Assembly: GCF_000515415.1 (NCBI RefSeq)
Contig: NZ_KI911783.1
Span: 7,427,831 to 7,491,830, forward strand
Length of the DNA: 64,000 bases
DNA from: Bradyrhizobium sp. WSM1417
Lineage (GTDB): Bacteria > Pseudomonadota > Alphaproteobacteria > Rhizobiales > Xanthobacteraceae
Direction of reading: 5' to 3'
In this document: positions 16,449 to 25,520 of the stretch, piece after piece
How the letters are laid out: every line of letters starts with the position of its first letter
How positions within the stretch are numbered: the stretch's first letter is position 1
Notes under the pieces: model-generated
Told to the model about the DNA's origin: nothing
What the model saw: the letters and a program-made list of their open reading frames with translations, nothing else
Databases searched by the model: none
Program-made: the position numbers and the translations under genes

Positions 16449-18533
16449 TCAGGCCGCCTTCCGTTCCATGACGATGCTGCCGGCACCGTCGATATGGGCA
16501 TCAAAACTGTTGGAGACGAACGTCGAAGTCTCGTCCTCCGCGATCACGGCGGGACCTGCAATCGTCGCGCCCGGCGCCATATCCTCGCGGCGGTAGAGCG
16601 GAATCTCGATCACCTCCCCTGCCCGGCCGTCGAAGAATTTGCGGCTGCCGGTCGCCTTCCCGGCCGGCTTGCGCGTCACGGCCGCGACAGTAGCCGGATT
16701 GCGCGCCTCGGTCGTCGCGAGCACGGACCAGCTCAACACCTCTATTGCCGCACCCGGGATCGACCGCTCGAACATCGCCGCATAGTCCGCCTCGAACTTC
16801 TGGCGCAGGCCGGCCAGATCGGCCGTCGCCAGCCGCCGGTTCGGCAACTCGATCGAGATCTCATGGCCCTGGCCGACATAGCGCATGAAGGCGGCGCGGC
16901 GCTCGCGGACCGGCGCACCGGCCGCACCCGTCTCGACCAGCGCACGCGCTTCCGTCACCATCTCCTGGAGCAGGTCGGAAACCCCTTCAGTGTCGAAATC
17001 GTCCAGCCGGACATGACGGCTGCGCACCAGTTCATAGGCGATCGGAGCCGCAAGGAAGCCGACGGCCGAACCCACGCCGGCATTGGAAGGGACGATCACG
17101 CGGGAGACACCGATCTTCTCGGCGACCCGCGCCGCATGTAGTGGCGCCGCGCCGCCGAAGGCGATCAGCGTGTGCTGCCCGACAATCTCACCGCGCTCGA
17201 CCGCATGCACGCGCGCCGCACTCGCCATGTTCTCGCAGACGACCTCGTGCACGGCATAGGCTGCAGTCTCAGCCGACAGACCCAGCGGCTCGCCCACGGC
17301 GCGCAGCAGCGCCTGCTTCGATAGCTCCGGGTCGAGCTTGATCGTTCCACCCGCGAAATCGTCGGGATCGATCATGCCGAGCGCAACGTCGGCATCCGTC
17401 ACGGCCGGGCGCAAGCCGCCGCGGCCGTAGCAGGCGGGCCCTGGCTCCGACGAGGCACTTTCGGGGCCGACCGTGACGCGCTTCATCGCATCGACATGGG
17501 CGATCGAGCCGCCGCCGGCGCCGATCTCGACCATCTCGATCACGGGAATCCGCACCGGCAGACCCGAACCTTTCAGGAAGCGCGCTGCGCGATCAACCTC
17601 GAACACGCGCGAGGTCTCGGGCTGGTATTTTTCGATCAGGCAGATCTTTGCCGTGGTGCCGCCCATGTCGAAGGACAGCACCTTGCTCTCGCCGAGACGC
17701 GCCGCGATCTGCGCCGCGAAAATGGCGCCGCCGGCCGGACCGGATTCGACGAGACGGACCGGAAAACGCCGCGCCGTCTCGATCGAGGTGACGCCGCCGC
17801 CGGAGGTGACGAGATAGATCGCGCCGCGGTACTGCTCGACTTGCAAGGCGTCGGACATGCGGGCGAGATAGCCATCGATCAGCGGCTGCACATAGGCGTT
17901 GGCCACCGCAGTCGATGTGCGCTCATATTCGCGGATCTCCGGGCACACCGCGGAAGATACAGTCACGGAAATGCCGGGCATCTCCTCGCTGATGATCGCG
18001 GCCGTGCGGCGCTCGTGCTCGGGATTGGCGTAGGAGTGCAGGAACGCGACCGCGACACTCTCGACGTTCAGCGCGCGCAATCGTGGCGCGAGCGCGCGCA
18101 CCGCCGCTTCGTCCAGCGGGAGGCGGACGGCGCCATGCGCGTCGATGCGCTCGGGCACCGTGAAGCGCAGGGACCGCGGCGCCAGCGGCTTCGGCTTGTC
18201 GATGGAGAGGTCATACTGGTCGTAGCGGCTCTCGGTGCCGATATCGAGCACGTCGCGAAAGCCCTCGGTCGCGATCAGCGCCGTCTTGGCGCCGCGACGC
18301 TCGATGATGGCGTTGGTCGCCAGCGTCGTGCCGTGAATGAAGACGTCGATGTCGCTGATATGGGCGCGCGCATCGGCGAGAATGAGCCGCATGCCATCAA
18401 GCACCGCTTGTTCGGGCCGCTGCGGTGTCGTCAGCAATTTGCGCGTCTTGCGCACCTCGCCCACGTCCAGCACGATGTCGGTGAACGTGCCACCGATATC
18501 GACGGCAAGCCGCACCTCGGCTCCCTCAAGCAT
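16449..18533 (-). CDS. hydantoinase A / oxoprolinase family protein
   Basis: 694 residues, the ATP-binding subunit partner of HyuB. It shows the actin-fold phosphate loop LAVDIGGTFTDIVLD at residues 9-23, ERRGAKTALIATEGFRD, a second nucleotide motif SFDMGGTTAKICLI and the late FGGAAPLHAARVAEKIG. Families usually begin a few residues before LAVDIGG, so the GTG at 18515, with GGGAG 8 bases ahead, is a plausible alternative start. First gene of the hyuAB-TRAP operon. Substrate is inferred only as a cyclic imide or lactam. Confidence 0.93.
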   Translation of the reverse strand: MLEGAEVRLAVDIGGTFTDIVLDVGEVRKTRKLLTTPQRPEQAVLDGMRLILADARAHISDIDVFIHGTTLATNAIIERRGAKTALIATEGFRDVLDIGTESRYDQYDLSIDKPKPLAPRSLRFTVPERIDAHGAVRLPLDEAAVRALAPRLRALNVESVAVAFLHSYANPEHERRTAAIISEEMPGISVTVSSAVCPEIREYERTSTAVANAYVQPLIDGYLARMSDALQVEQYRGAIYLVTSGGGVTSIETARRFPVRLVESGPAGGAIFAAQIAARLGESKVLSFDMGGTTAKICLIEKYQPETSRVFEVDRAARFLKGSGLPVRIPVIEMVEIGAGGGSIAHVDAMKRVTVGPESASSEPGPACYGRGGLRPAVTDADVALGMIDPDDFAGGTIKLDPELSKQALLRAVGEPLGLSAETAAYAVHEVVCENMASAARVHAVERGEIVGQHTLIAFGGAAPLHAARVAEKIGVSRVIVPSNAGVGSAVGFLAAPIAYELVRSRHVRLDDFDTEGVSDLLQEMVTEARALVETGAAGAPVRERRAAFMRYVGQGHEISIELPNRRLATADLAGLRQKFEADYAAMFERSIPGAAIEVLSWSVLATTEARNPATVAAVTRKPAGKATGSRKFFDGRAGEVIEIPLYRREDMAPGATIAGPAVIAEDETSTFVSNSFDAHIDGAGSIVMERKAA

Positions 18534-18673
18534 TCCAAATTCTCCGTGCTGATCGTCAAGACTGAGGACAAAAGCGCAGCAATTTCCATGCCATGAACGA
18601 CAGGAACCTGCGGCGTCCAGCTATTCTGCTTGGCACCCATGCAATAGGCAAGGCGTGTTCGCAGCCCGCGCGA

Positions 18674-19480
18674 TCAGAGCAGGAATGCAAGCGCCGCTTC
18701 ACAGCGCTCCTCGACCTTCAGCGTGAGGAGATCATCGGCGCGGGTGCGTCCGAGATTGACCGCAGCGATCGGGATTTGCCGCTGCGCGGCAGCCTGCACG
18801 AAGCGGAATCCGGAATAGACCATCAGTGACGAGCCGACGATGAGCATGGCGTCGGCCTGCGCCAGATGAGCCTGCGCGGCAGCGACCACGTCGCGCGGGA
18901 CGTTCTCGCCGAAGAACACGACATCGGGCTTGAGGATGCCGCCGCAGGTTTCGCAGGCCGGCACCTTGAACGACGAAAAATCCGCATGCTCGAGGTCGGC
19001 ATCGCCGTCGGGCGCATCGGCGGCATCGAGCGTCAACCATTCCGCATTGGCGTGGCCGAGCGTCTCCTGGAATTCGCTCCGCGGCGTCTTTCGGCCGCAG
19101 CCCATGCAGCGGACCAGATCGAGCCGACCGTGCAGGTCGATCACCTGGCGGTGGCCGGCGGATTGATGCAGCCGGTCGACGTTCTGGGTCAGCAGCATTC
19201 CGCAACGCCCGCTCGCCTCGAGCCGGGCGAGCGCGTGATGCGCATCGTTCGGCCTCGCCTGGCCGAACCGCCGCCAGCCGATCAGGCTGCGCGCCCAATA
19301 GCGCCGACGCGTACGCTCTTCCGACATGAACGCCTGGAAGTTCACCGGCTGGGTCCGCTTCCAGTTGCCGTGACTGTCGCGATAATCGGGAATGCCCGAA
19401 TTAGTGCTGCAGCCGGCGCCGGTCAGCACGAACAGATTTTCGTGCCGCTGAACGAAGTCTTCGAGCGGAGCTTTTTCCAT
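18674..19480 (-). CDS. NAD-dependent protein deacylase, Sir2 family
   Basis: 268 residues from ATG 19480. NAD motifs: FVLTGAGCSTNSGIPDYRDS at the N-terminus, LLTQNVDRLHQSAGH, and the catalytic His in VIDLHGRLDLV. Two zinc Cys pairs are present (RCMGCGRK and CETCGG), and GSSLMVYSG and VNLGRTRAD close the Rossmann fold. Such enzymes remove acyl groups from lysines with NAD consumption, in the cytoplasm. An upstream ATG at 19546 would overlap the SDR gene by 13 bases and gives no conserved residues. Genes on either side are not functionally linked in any obvious way. Confidence 0.92.
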   Translation of the reverse strand: MEKAPLEDFVQRHENLFVLTGAGCSTNSGIPDYRDSHGNWKRTQPVNFQAFMSEERTRRRYWARSLIGWRRFGQARPNDAHHALARLEASGRCGMLLTQNVDRLHQSAGHRQVIDLHGRLDLVRCMGCGRKTPRSEFQETLGHANAEWLTLDAADAPDGDADLEHADFSSFKVPACETCGGILKPDVVFFGENVPRDVVAAAQAHLAQADAMLIVGSSLMVYSGFRFVQAAAQRQIPIAAVNLGRTRADDLLTLKVEERCEAALAFLL

Positions 19481-19533
19481 GTCGCAGATGTAGTCTGCGC
19501 AGGCGGGTTTTGCCAGATGGCCAGGAAGCCCGG

Positions 19534-20370
19534 TTAGCTCGCCCAATTGTCCCGAAACTCGGGAAACAGCGTCAGGCCCCCGCAGGCATAGATGGTCTGG
19601 CCGGTGATGTAGCTTGCTTCGTCCGAAGCGAGGAAGGCGAACACGGCGGCGATCTCCTCCGGCGTGCCGACGCGGCCGAGCGGAATGTGGCTGGTGACCA
19701 CGCCGCGCTTTTCCGGATCGCCGGTCCAGGCCGCGTTGATCGGGGTGTCGATCGCACCGGGGCCGACCGCATTGACGCGAATGCCGCGGCCGGCGAATTC
19801 GAGCGCCAGCGTGCGCGTCAGATTGGCCATGCCGCCCTTGCTGATGGAATAAGCGAGATAGCCGGGTTTCGGGATGATCTGGTGCACGCTGGAGCAGTTG
19901 ATGATGCTGCCGCCTGCGCCGCGCGCGACGAAATGGGCGAGCGCCTTCTGCGCGCAGAGCACGGCGCCGTTGAGGTTGACGTCGATGATGCGGCGATAGG
20001 TGTCGATGTCGAGCGCCTCGCTCGGCGATTCCCGCTGGAAGCCGGCATTGTTGACCAAGCAGTCGAGGCGCTTCCAGCGCGCCAAAACCGTCTCGAACAT
20101 CGCGGCGACCTCCTGCTCATTGCTCACGTCGGCCTTGACGATGGCATGATCGAGCCTGCCGTGGCCGCGATCGCTCGATGCCGTGCGTACCAGCGCGAGC
20201 ACCTCCTCCGCCTTTTCGGGATGATCGACATAATTGATGGCGACAGTCGCACCTTCCTGCGCCAGCCTGATTGCGACGGCGCGCCCTATGCCCTGGGAGG
20301 CGCCGGTCACCAAAGCGTATTGGCCGACGAGGCGCGAGGAAAAGGTGGTCGAGCGGTCGGTATGTGGCAT
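19534..20370 (-). CDS. short-chain dehydrogenase/reductase
   Basis: 278 residues, classical SDR. Cofactor motif VTGASQGIGRAVAIRLAQEG, then NNAGF, catalytic Ser in IINCSSVHQ, and YxxxK as YSISKGG. The C-terminal ITGQTIYACGGLTLFPEF is common to the glucose-1-dehydrogenase-like and 3-oxoacyl reductase-like branches. Substrate is unresolved. The loop after the first strand (INYVDHPEKAEE) lacks a clear Asp for strict NAD use, leaving cofactor choice open. It is 53 bases ahead of the sirtuin gene on the same strand. Confidence 0.9.
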   Translation of the reverse strand: MPHTDRSTTFSSRLVGQYALVTGASQGIGRAVAIRLAQEGATVAINYVDHPEKAEEVLALVRTASSDRGHGRLDHAIVKADVSNEQEVAAMFETVLARWKRLDCLVNNAGFQRESPSEALDIDTYRRIIDVNLNGAVLCAQKALAHFVARGAGGSIINCSSVHQIIPKPGYLAYSISKGGMANLTRTLALEFAGRGIRVNAVGPGAIDTPINAAWTGDPEKRGVVTSHIPLGRVGTPEEIAAVFAFLASDEASYITGQTIYACGGLTLFPEFRDNWAS

Positions 20371-20444
20371 CGTTCTTCTCCGGGAGACACATCAACATGG
20401 AGGGAACCGGCGTTTTGTTCCATCCGTCGGCGCGCCGCTGGGAT

Positions 20445-21764
20445 TCACTCCTCGCGGCGAGCCAGGCGCGAAGTCAGGATTTGATAGAGGATGATCGCGC
20501 CAAAAGTTGCGGTGCCGATCCCGCCGATCGTGAAAGCGCCGAATTTCAGCGTGAGGTCGCCGGCGCCTGCGGTGAGCGCGACCGCGACGGTGATCAGGTT
20601 TGCCGGACTTGAGAAGTCGACCTTGTTCTCGACCCAGATCCGGCCGGCCATCGCGGCGATCAATCCGAACAGCACGATCGAGAGCCCACCGATGACGGGA
20701 CCCGGGATCGACAGGACCATCGCGCCGAATTTCGGTGAGAAGCCGAGCACGATCGACACCACCGCCGCGAAGGCAAACAGCAAGGTCGAATAGACCTTCG
20801 TGGCCGCCATGACGCCGATGTTCTCCGCATAGGTGGTAACGCCGGTGCCGCCGCCGCAGGCGGCCACGATGGTCGCGAGGCTGTCGGCGAGCAAGGCGCG
20901 GCCGAGATAGTCATCGAGGCTCCGGCCCGTCATGGCGCCGACGGCCTTGATGTGACCGAGGTTCTCGGCGACGAGGATGATCGCGACCGGCGCTATCAAG
21001 AAGATCGCATCCGCATGGAACGTCGGCGTGGTGAAGCTCGGCAGGCCGATCCACGGCGCCGCCGAAACTTGCGTGAAGTCGATCGGCTTGCCGAAGCCGA
21101 GGCCGTTCGCGAACAGCAGGTACAAAAGATATCCGCCGATCGCGCCGAGGATGATCGGCAGGCGGCGCCACAGGCCCGGTGCGCCCACGGCAACCACGCC
21201 AATGATCAGAACGGTCGCGAGCCCGATTCCCGTGTCGAATGCATTGGCGCTCACTGCCTTGACCGCCACGGGCGCGAGGTTGAGACCGATCGCGGCGACC
21301 ACAGCGCCGGTGACGGCCGGCGGCAACAGCCTCTCGACCCAGCCAACCCCCGACCACATCACGATCAGCGCGATCACGCCGTAGAGGACGCCGGCCCCGA
21401 CGATGCCGCCAAGCGCAACCGACAGGTTCGGGTTCGGCCCGTGCCCGGCATAGCCTGTGGCGGCGATCACGACCGCGATGAACGCGAAGCTCGAGCCGAG
21501 ATAGCTCGGCACGCGTCCCGCGACGATGACGAAGAAGATCAGCGTGCCGATGCCGGAAAACAACACCGCAACATTGGGATCGAACCCCATCAGCAGCGGC
21601 GCGATGATCGTCGAGCCCGACATTGCGACGCAATGCTGGAGACCGGAGACGACGGTCTGGCCGAGCGGCAGCCGCTCCTCGGGCATGATCACGCCGGAGG
21701 ACTTCAGAGTCCAACGCGGAAAATAGCCTTGCGCTCGCTGTTCGGAGCCCGTTGCAATCGGCAT
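20445..21764 (-). CDS. uracil-xanthine permease family transporter, RutG-like
   Basis: 439 residues from ATG 21764, preceded by GGGGGGA. Fourteen hydrophobic segments in the NCS2 (nucleobase-ascorbate) pattern. The QHCVAMSGSTIIAPLLMGFD and GRVPSYLGSSFAFI stretches closely resemble RutG, the pyrimidine permease; the signature TTYAENIGVMAATKVYST is typical of UraA/RutG. It imports uracil or a related base with protons. Other rut genes are not in the window. It fits the nitrogen-heterocycle theme of the region and diverges from dctA. Confidence 0.88.
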   Translation of the reverse strand: MPIATGSEQRAQGYFPRWTLKSSGVIMPEERLPLGQTVVSGLQHCVAMSGSTIIAPLLMGFDPNVAVLFSGIGTLIFFVIVAGRVPSYLGSSFAFIAVVIAATGYAGHGPNPNLSVALGGIVGAGVLYGVIALIVMWSGVGWVERLLPPAVTGAVVAAIGLNLAPVAVKAVSANAFDTGIGLATVLIIGVVAVGAPGLWRRLPIILGAIGGYLLYLLFANGLGFGKPIDFTQVSAAPWIGLPSFTTPTFHADAIFLIAPVAIILVAENLGHIKAVGAMTGRSLDDYLGRALLADSLATIVAACGGGTGVTTYAENIGVMAATKVYSTLLFAFAAVVSIVLGFSPKFGAMVLSIPGPVIGGLSIVLFGLIAAMAGRIWVENKVDFSSPANLITVAVALTAGAGDLTLKFGAFTIGGIGTATFGAIILYQILTSRLARREE

Positions 21765-21815
21765 GTTCCCCCCAGTTGCGGTGCAGCGATCGATCTTCGT
21801 GCGAACAGACAAAAA

Positions 21816-21846
21816 TGTGATTGTCGCTTCTGCGGCGGCCATCACA
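21816..21846. promoter_or_regulatory. 6-bp inverted repeat between the divergent permease and dctA genes
   Basis: TGTGAT at 21816-21821 and ATCACA at 21841-21846 are inverted copies separated by 19 bases. They lie 44 bases upstream of dctA. The arms look like a CRP half-site but the spacing (19, not about 6) is wrong for CRP, so it is only a candidate operator. Confidence 0.2.
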
Positions 21847-21889
21847 TGATGCAAATCAAACAAGATCAATACGTTCCGGGGCCTATTCT

Positions 21890-23224
21890 ATGACACAGAT
21901 TGCGATCCAGCCAGCCATCCACCGGCGGCACCAGCCCTGGTACAAGATCCTCTACATCCAGGTGCTGATCGCGATCGCGCTCGGCGTGCTCGTTGGCTAT
22001 TTCTATCCCGATCTCGGCAAGGCGCTGAAGCCGCTCGGCGACGGTTTCATCGCGCTGATCAAGATGATGATCGCACCGGTGATCTTCTGCACCGTGGTGC
22101 ACGGCATCTCCTCGATGGGCGACCTCAAGCGCGTCGGCCGGGTCGGGCTGAAGTCGCTGATCTATTTCGAGACGGTCTCGACCGTGGCGCTCGCGGTCGG
22201 CCTGCTGGTCGGCGAGGTGCTCCAGCCCGGGCACGGCTTCAACATCGATCCCGCCACGATCGACCCGAAATCGGTGGCGACCTACGTCACCAAGGCCAAG
22301 GAAGAAGGCATCGTCGCCCATCTGATGGCGATCATCCCCGATAGCTATCTGGGCGCCATCGCACGCGGCGATCTGTTGCAGGTGCTGCTGATCTCGATCC
22401 TATCGGGCTTCGCCATTGCCTTTCTCGGCAAGGCCGGCGAGCCGATTGCGGAAGCGATCGACAAGGCCGCGAAAATGTTCTTCGGCATCATCCGCATCAT
22501 CGTGCGCGTCGCCCCGATCGGGGCGTTCGGCGCAATGGCCTTCACCGTCGGCGCCTATGGCCTCGGTTCGCTGCTCAACCTGGCGGCCCTGATCGGCACG
22601 TTCTATCTCACCAGCATCCTGTTCGTTGTGGTCGTGCTCGGCGCGATCGCGCGGCTCGCCGGCTTCTCCATCCTGCGTTTCATCGCCTACATCAAGGACG
22701 AGCTCCTGATCGTGCTCGGTACCTCGTCGTCTGAGACGGTGCTGCCGCAGATGATCCAGAAGATGGAGCATCTCGGCGCCTCGCGTTCGGTGGTCGGCCT
22801 CGTCATTCCGACCGGTTACAGCTTCAACCTCGACGGCACCAACATCTACATGACACTGGCGACGCTGTTCCTGGCGCAGGCGACCAATACCCATCTGACC
22901 ATCTGGCAGGAGCTCGGCATTCTCGGCATCGCCATGATCACATCGAAGGGCGCCTCGGGCGTGACCGGGGCGGGCTTCATCACGCTCGCGGCAACGCTCT
23001 CGATCGTGCCTGACATCCCGATCCAGTCGATCGCGATCCTGGTCGGCATCGACAAGTTCATGAGCGAGTGCCGCGCGCTGACCAATCTGATCGGCAACGG
23101 CGTCGCCTGCGTCGTCATCAGCATCTCCGAAGGCGAGCTCGACCGCGAGGCGCTGCACGAGGCCATGGCCCATCCGCTGGAGATGGGTGAGGCGCTCGAA
23201 CCGGGCGGCAGCGCCGCCTCCTAG
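21890..23224 (+). CDS. dctA: C4-dicarboxylate:cation symporter DctA
   Basis: 444 residues from ATG 21890 ([19 protein letters not shown]). DctA/GltP family markers include [20 protein letters not shown], the serine-rich loop [13 protein letters not shown] and the substrate-cation site [17 protein letters not shown], followed by [13 protein letters not shown] and [17 protein letters not shown]. In rhizobia DctA imports succinate, malate and fumarate and is needed by nitrogen-fixing bacteroids. The dctBD regulators are not adjacent, and I see no -24/-12 (TGGCAC-N5-TTGC) promoter, so this may be a housekeeping paralogue. Confidence 0.93.
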   Translation: MTQIAIQPAIHRRHQPWYKILYIQVLIAIALGVLVGYFYPDLGKALKPLGDGFIALIKMMIAPVIFCTVVHGISSMGDLKRVGRVGLKSLIYFETVSTVALAVGLLVGEVLQPGHGFNIDPATIDPKSVATYVTKAKEEGIVAHLMAIIPDSYLGAIARGDLLQVLLISILSGFAIAFLGKAGEPIAEAIDKAAKMFFGIIRIIVRVAPIGAFGAMAFTVGAYGLGSLLNLAALIGTFYLTSILFVVVVLGAIARLAGFSILRFIAYIKDELLIVLGTSSSETVLPQMIQKMEHLGASRSVVGLVIPTGYSFNLDGTNIYMTLATLFLAQATNTHLTIWQELGILGIAMITSKGASGVTGAGFITLAATLSIVPDIPIQSIAILVGIDKFMSECRALTNLIGNGVACVVISISEGELDREALHEAMAHPLEMGEALEPGGSAAS

Positions 23225-23344
23225 GCCGGGCACAGGTTTGGCGGAGTCCGGTTCCAACGCGGTAGTTTCCCGGAGTGGTAAATTGGTGCGACGCGAGTCA
23301 CAACTATTGCGTTGGGATCCCGTATTGATACTCATCTTTTTCCA

Positions 23345-23377
23345 CCCGACGCGCTGGGGGCAGGGCGTCGGGTTTTT
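23345..23377 (+). terminator. rho-independent terminator of dctA
   Basis: CCCGACGC (23345-23352) pairs perfectly with GCGTCGGG (23365-23372), followed by five T and a further GTT. Located 120 bases after the dctA stop and just before the convergent ABC-F gene. Confidence 0.85.
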
Positions 23378-23401
23378 GTTAATCAACGATGGGCAGCCGA
23401 C

Positions 23402-24985
23402 CTAGCCGGCCAGTTCGACCCTGCGCGTGATCCCGATCGCCTGCAAGAATGCCTCGTCATGACTGACGACGAGCAGCGCGCCGTCATAGGCCCTCAGACC
23501 TGCTTCCACTGCTTCGATGGATTCGATGTCGAGGTGATTGGTCGGCTCGTCGAGGATCAGCAGCGATGGCGGGCTCGCTCCACCCAGCACGCAGGCAAGG
23601 CCCGCGCGAAACATCTGCCCGCCGCTCAAATGTCCGACGATCTGCAAGGCCGCATCTGCACGGAACATGAACCGGGCCAGCGCGGCATGGCATTCATTTG
23701 CACCGGCCTTGCGATGGAAGCTCCTGAAATTGTCCAGGATGGAGACCGCGGGATCGAGCAGACTGACCTTTTGATCGAACAGCGCAAGATCCGGCCTGAC
23801 CCGCACGGTGCCGGAGAGCGGACGCAGTTCGCCGGCGACGAGTTTCAGCAGTGTCGTCTTGCCGGAACCGTTGGGCCCGACGATTGCCACCCGCTCCGGA
23901 CCGACGATCGCGAGCGATAGACCGCGCAAGACTTCCCTATCCGGCCGATAGCCGGCGCTGACGCGATCGAGCCAAACCACCTCCCTGCCCGCCGGCAGTT
24001 GGGTCGAGGGCAGCTTCACCGACAGCGGCTGAAGAATCTCGATGCGTCGGCGCGCCGTATCGACGGCCTCAAGCGCATCCGCACGCCGCCGCTCGGCGAT
24101 CTGCGCGGTCTTGCCGCCGGTGTCTTCGCTACGGTCCTTGCGTGCGCCGGCCAGAATGCGCGGCATGTCGCCCTTGGCGCGCTTCTTCTTGCCCCCGCTG
24201 TCCTTGCGCGCTTTCCTCTCCGCGGCCTCCTGCGCCTTCCCATCGATCTCGGACAGGCGCCTCTGGGCATGCGCGAGGTCGTGCCTGACAGCCGCAAGCG
24301 CAACGGCTTTCTGCTCGCAATAACTGCTCCAATTGCCGCCGTATCGCGTAGCTCCGAGCGACGTCAGCTCGACGATCGCATCCATGGTTTCGAGCAGGCT
24401 CCGATCGTGGCTGACGACGATCGCCCCACCGCGCCAGGACGCAAGGAAATCAATCACGGCCTTGCGCCCCTTCCGATCGAGATTGTTGGTGGGCTCGTCG
24501 AGCAGCAGGAAGTCCGGCTCCGCGAAGATCAGCGCGGCGAGACGAACCCGCGTGACCTGCCCGCCCGACAGGCTGCCGAGCTCGATCTCCGGAGCGACCT
24601 CGAACCCGACACGCGCAAGGGCGGATGCAAGCCGTGTTTCGAGGATCCAATCGACCTCGGAAACCTCCTCGGCCGAGGCATCCCCGCGCTCGGCACGGCG
24701 AAGCAGATCGAGCGCGGCTCGCGCACCGAACAGGTCGATCACCTTCGCGCCCGCAAGGGGCTGGACGTCCTGGCGCAGCAGACCGACGGTACCTTTGACG
24801 GCAATGCGCCCCGACTGAGGAATGTGCTCTCGCGAAATCGACGCAAGCAGCGTCGTCTTCCCGACGCCGTTGCGACCGACGAGGCCGGTCCGCTCGGCGC
24901 CGAATGTCAGATCAATACTGGAAAAAAGAGAGCGGCCGTCAGGCGTGGACAGCGACAGGTTGGACAGGATGATTGAAGCAGGCAT
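23402..24985 (-). CDS. ABC-F family ATPase
   Basis: 527 residues from ATG 24985, with GGGGA before it. Two ATP-binding cassettes without membrane segments: first Walker A GLVGRNGVGKTTLL, signature LGSLSGGQVTR and Walker B FLLLDEPTNNLD; second Walker [15 protein letters not shown], signature HLSGGQMFRAG and LLILDEPTNHLD. A charged linker between them contains KKKRAKGD. ABC-F proteins act on the ribosome in translation rescue or antibiotic resistance. The layout resembles the YheS/Uup group; resistance determinants cannot be distinguished by eye. The in-frame extension upstream of 24985 is not conserved in character. Confidence 0.9.
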   Translation of the reverse strand: MPASIILSNLSLSTPDGRSLFSSIDLTFGAERTGLVGRNGVGKTTLLASISREHIPQSGRIAVKGTVGLLRQDVQPLAGAKVIDLFGARAALDLLRRAERGDASAEEVSEVDWILETRLASALARVGFEVAPEIELGSLSGGQVTRVRLAALIFAEPDFLLLDEPTNNLDRKGRKAVIDFLASWRGGAIVVSHDRSLLETMDAIVELTSLGATRYGGNWSSYCEQKAVALAAVRHDLAHAQRRLSEIDGKAQEAAERKARKDSGGKKKRAKGDMPRILAGARKDRSEDTGGKTAQIAERRRADALEAVDTARRRIEILQPLSVKLPSTQLPAGREVVWLDRVSAGYRPDREVLRGLSLAIVGPERVAIVGPNGSGKTTLLKLVAGELRPLSGTVRVRPDLALFDQKVSLLDPAVSILDNFRSFHRKAGANECHAALARFMFRADAALQIVGHLSGGQMFRAGLACVLGGASPPSLLILDEPTNHLDIESIEAVEAGLRAYDGALLVVSHDEAFLQAIGITRRVELAG

Positions 24986-25157
24986 GGAATTCCCCGTGAG
25001 CAAGGCAGGTCGGCTTTGCGGTCGGGGTAAAATCCATGGCTCTCGAATATCCTGTTTGAGGCGCTCTCTAACTAATCCCATCAAAGGGCAAGATCAAGGC
25101 GAGGCTCGCAGGGACGACAGCGCGCCGAGCGCTAACGTGCCCCGCCGGCCGGCGCGA

Positions 25158-25505
25158 TCAGCCCTTGAGCGCGGTGACCACGACCTCGATCAACGCGCTG
25201 CCGCCGAGATCGGCGACACCAACGGTGGCGCGGGTCGGCAGATTGTCGCCGAAGAATTCGGTCCAGACCGCGTCCATCTCCTTCTTCTTGGAAAGATCCG
25301 TGACGAAGATCGAGGTGCTCACGACGCGCGACTTGTCGGTACCCGCTTCCTTCAGATAGCCGGCGATCTTGCCGAGGATGTTGCGGGTCTGCTCGCCCAT
25401 CGACACCGAGGTGTCGTCGGCGATGGTGCCGCCAATGAAGACGAAGCCGTTGGCTTCGACGGCGCGGTGCATGATGGGCGTGCGGATGCTGCGGGTAATG
25501 CTCAT
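25158..25505 (-). CDS. RidA family protein (enamine/imine deaminase)
   Basis: 115 residues. RidA/YjgF/UK114 motifs: GFVFIGGTIADD, ILGKIAGYLKEAGTDKSRVV, and a C-terminal LPTRATVGVADLGG containing the conserved Arg that holds the substrate carboxylate. RidA hydrolyses reactive imines made by amino-acid-oxidising or dehydrating enzymes. It is the last gene of an operon with two flavin oxidases and a (2Fe-2S) protein, exactly where imines would form. It lies 15 bases after the FAD subunit gene. Confidence 0.92.
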   Translation of the reverse strand: MSITRSIRTPIMHRAVEANGFVFIGGTIADDTSVSMGEQTRNILGKIAGYLKEAGTDKSRVVSTSIFVTDLSKKKEMDAVWTEFFGDNLPTRATVGVADLGGSALIEVVVTALKG

Positions 25506-25520
25506 GATGTCCTCTTGTTG

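Noticed and set aside
12724..16596. A 1290-codon open frame on the plus strand
   Set aside because: It runs antisense through the TRAP and hydantoinase genes, crosses several gene boundaries and has an Arg/His/Asp-rich composition; it results from GC-biased third positions of the real minus-strand genes.
18630..18660. Sigma54-like TGGCACCCATGC near the hyuA/sirtuin gap
   Set aside because: The GG to GC distance is 9 instead of 12 bases.
21765..21889. Sigma54 promoter for dctA
   Set aside because: No TGGCAC-N5-TTGC with the invariant GG/GC spacing; the only symmetry (TGTGAT/ATCACA) has the wrong spacing for CRP.
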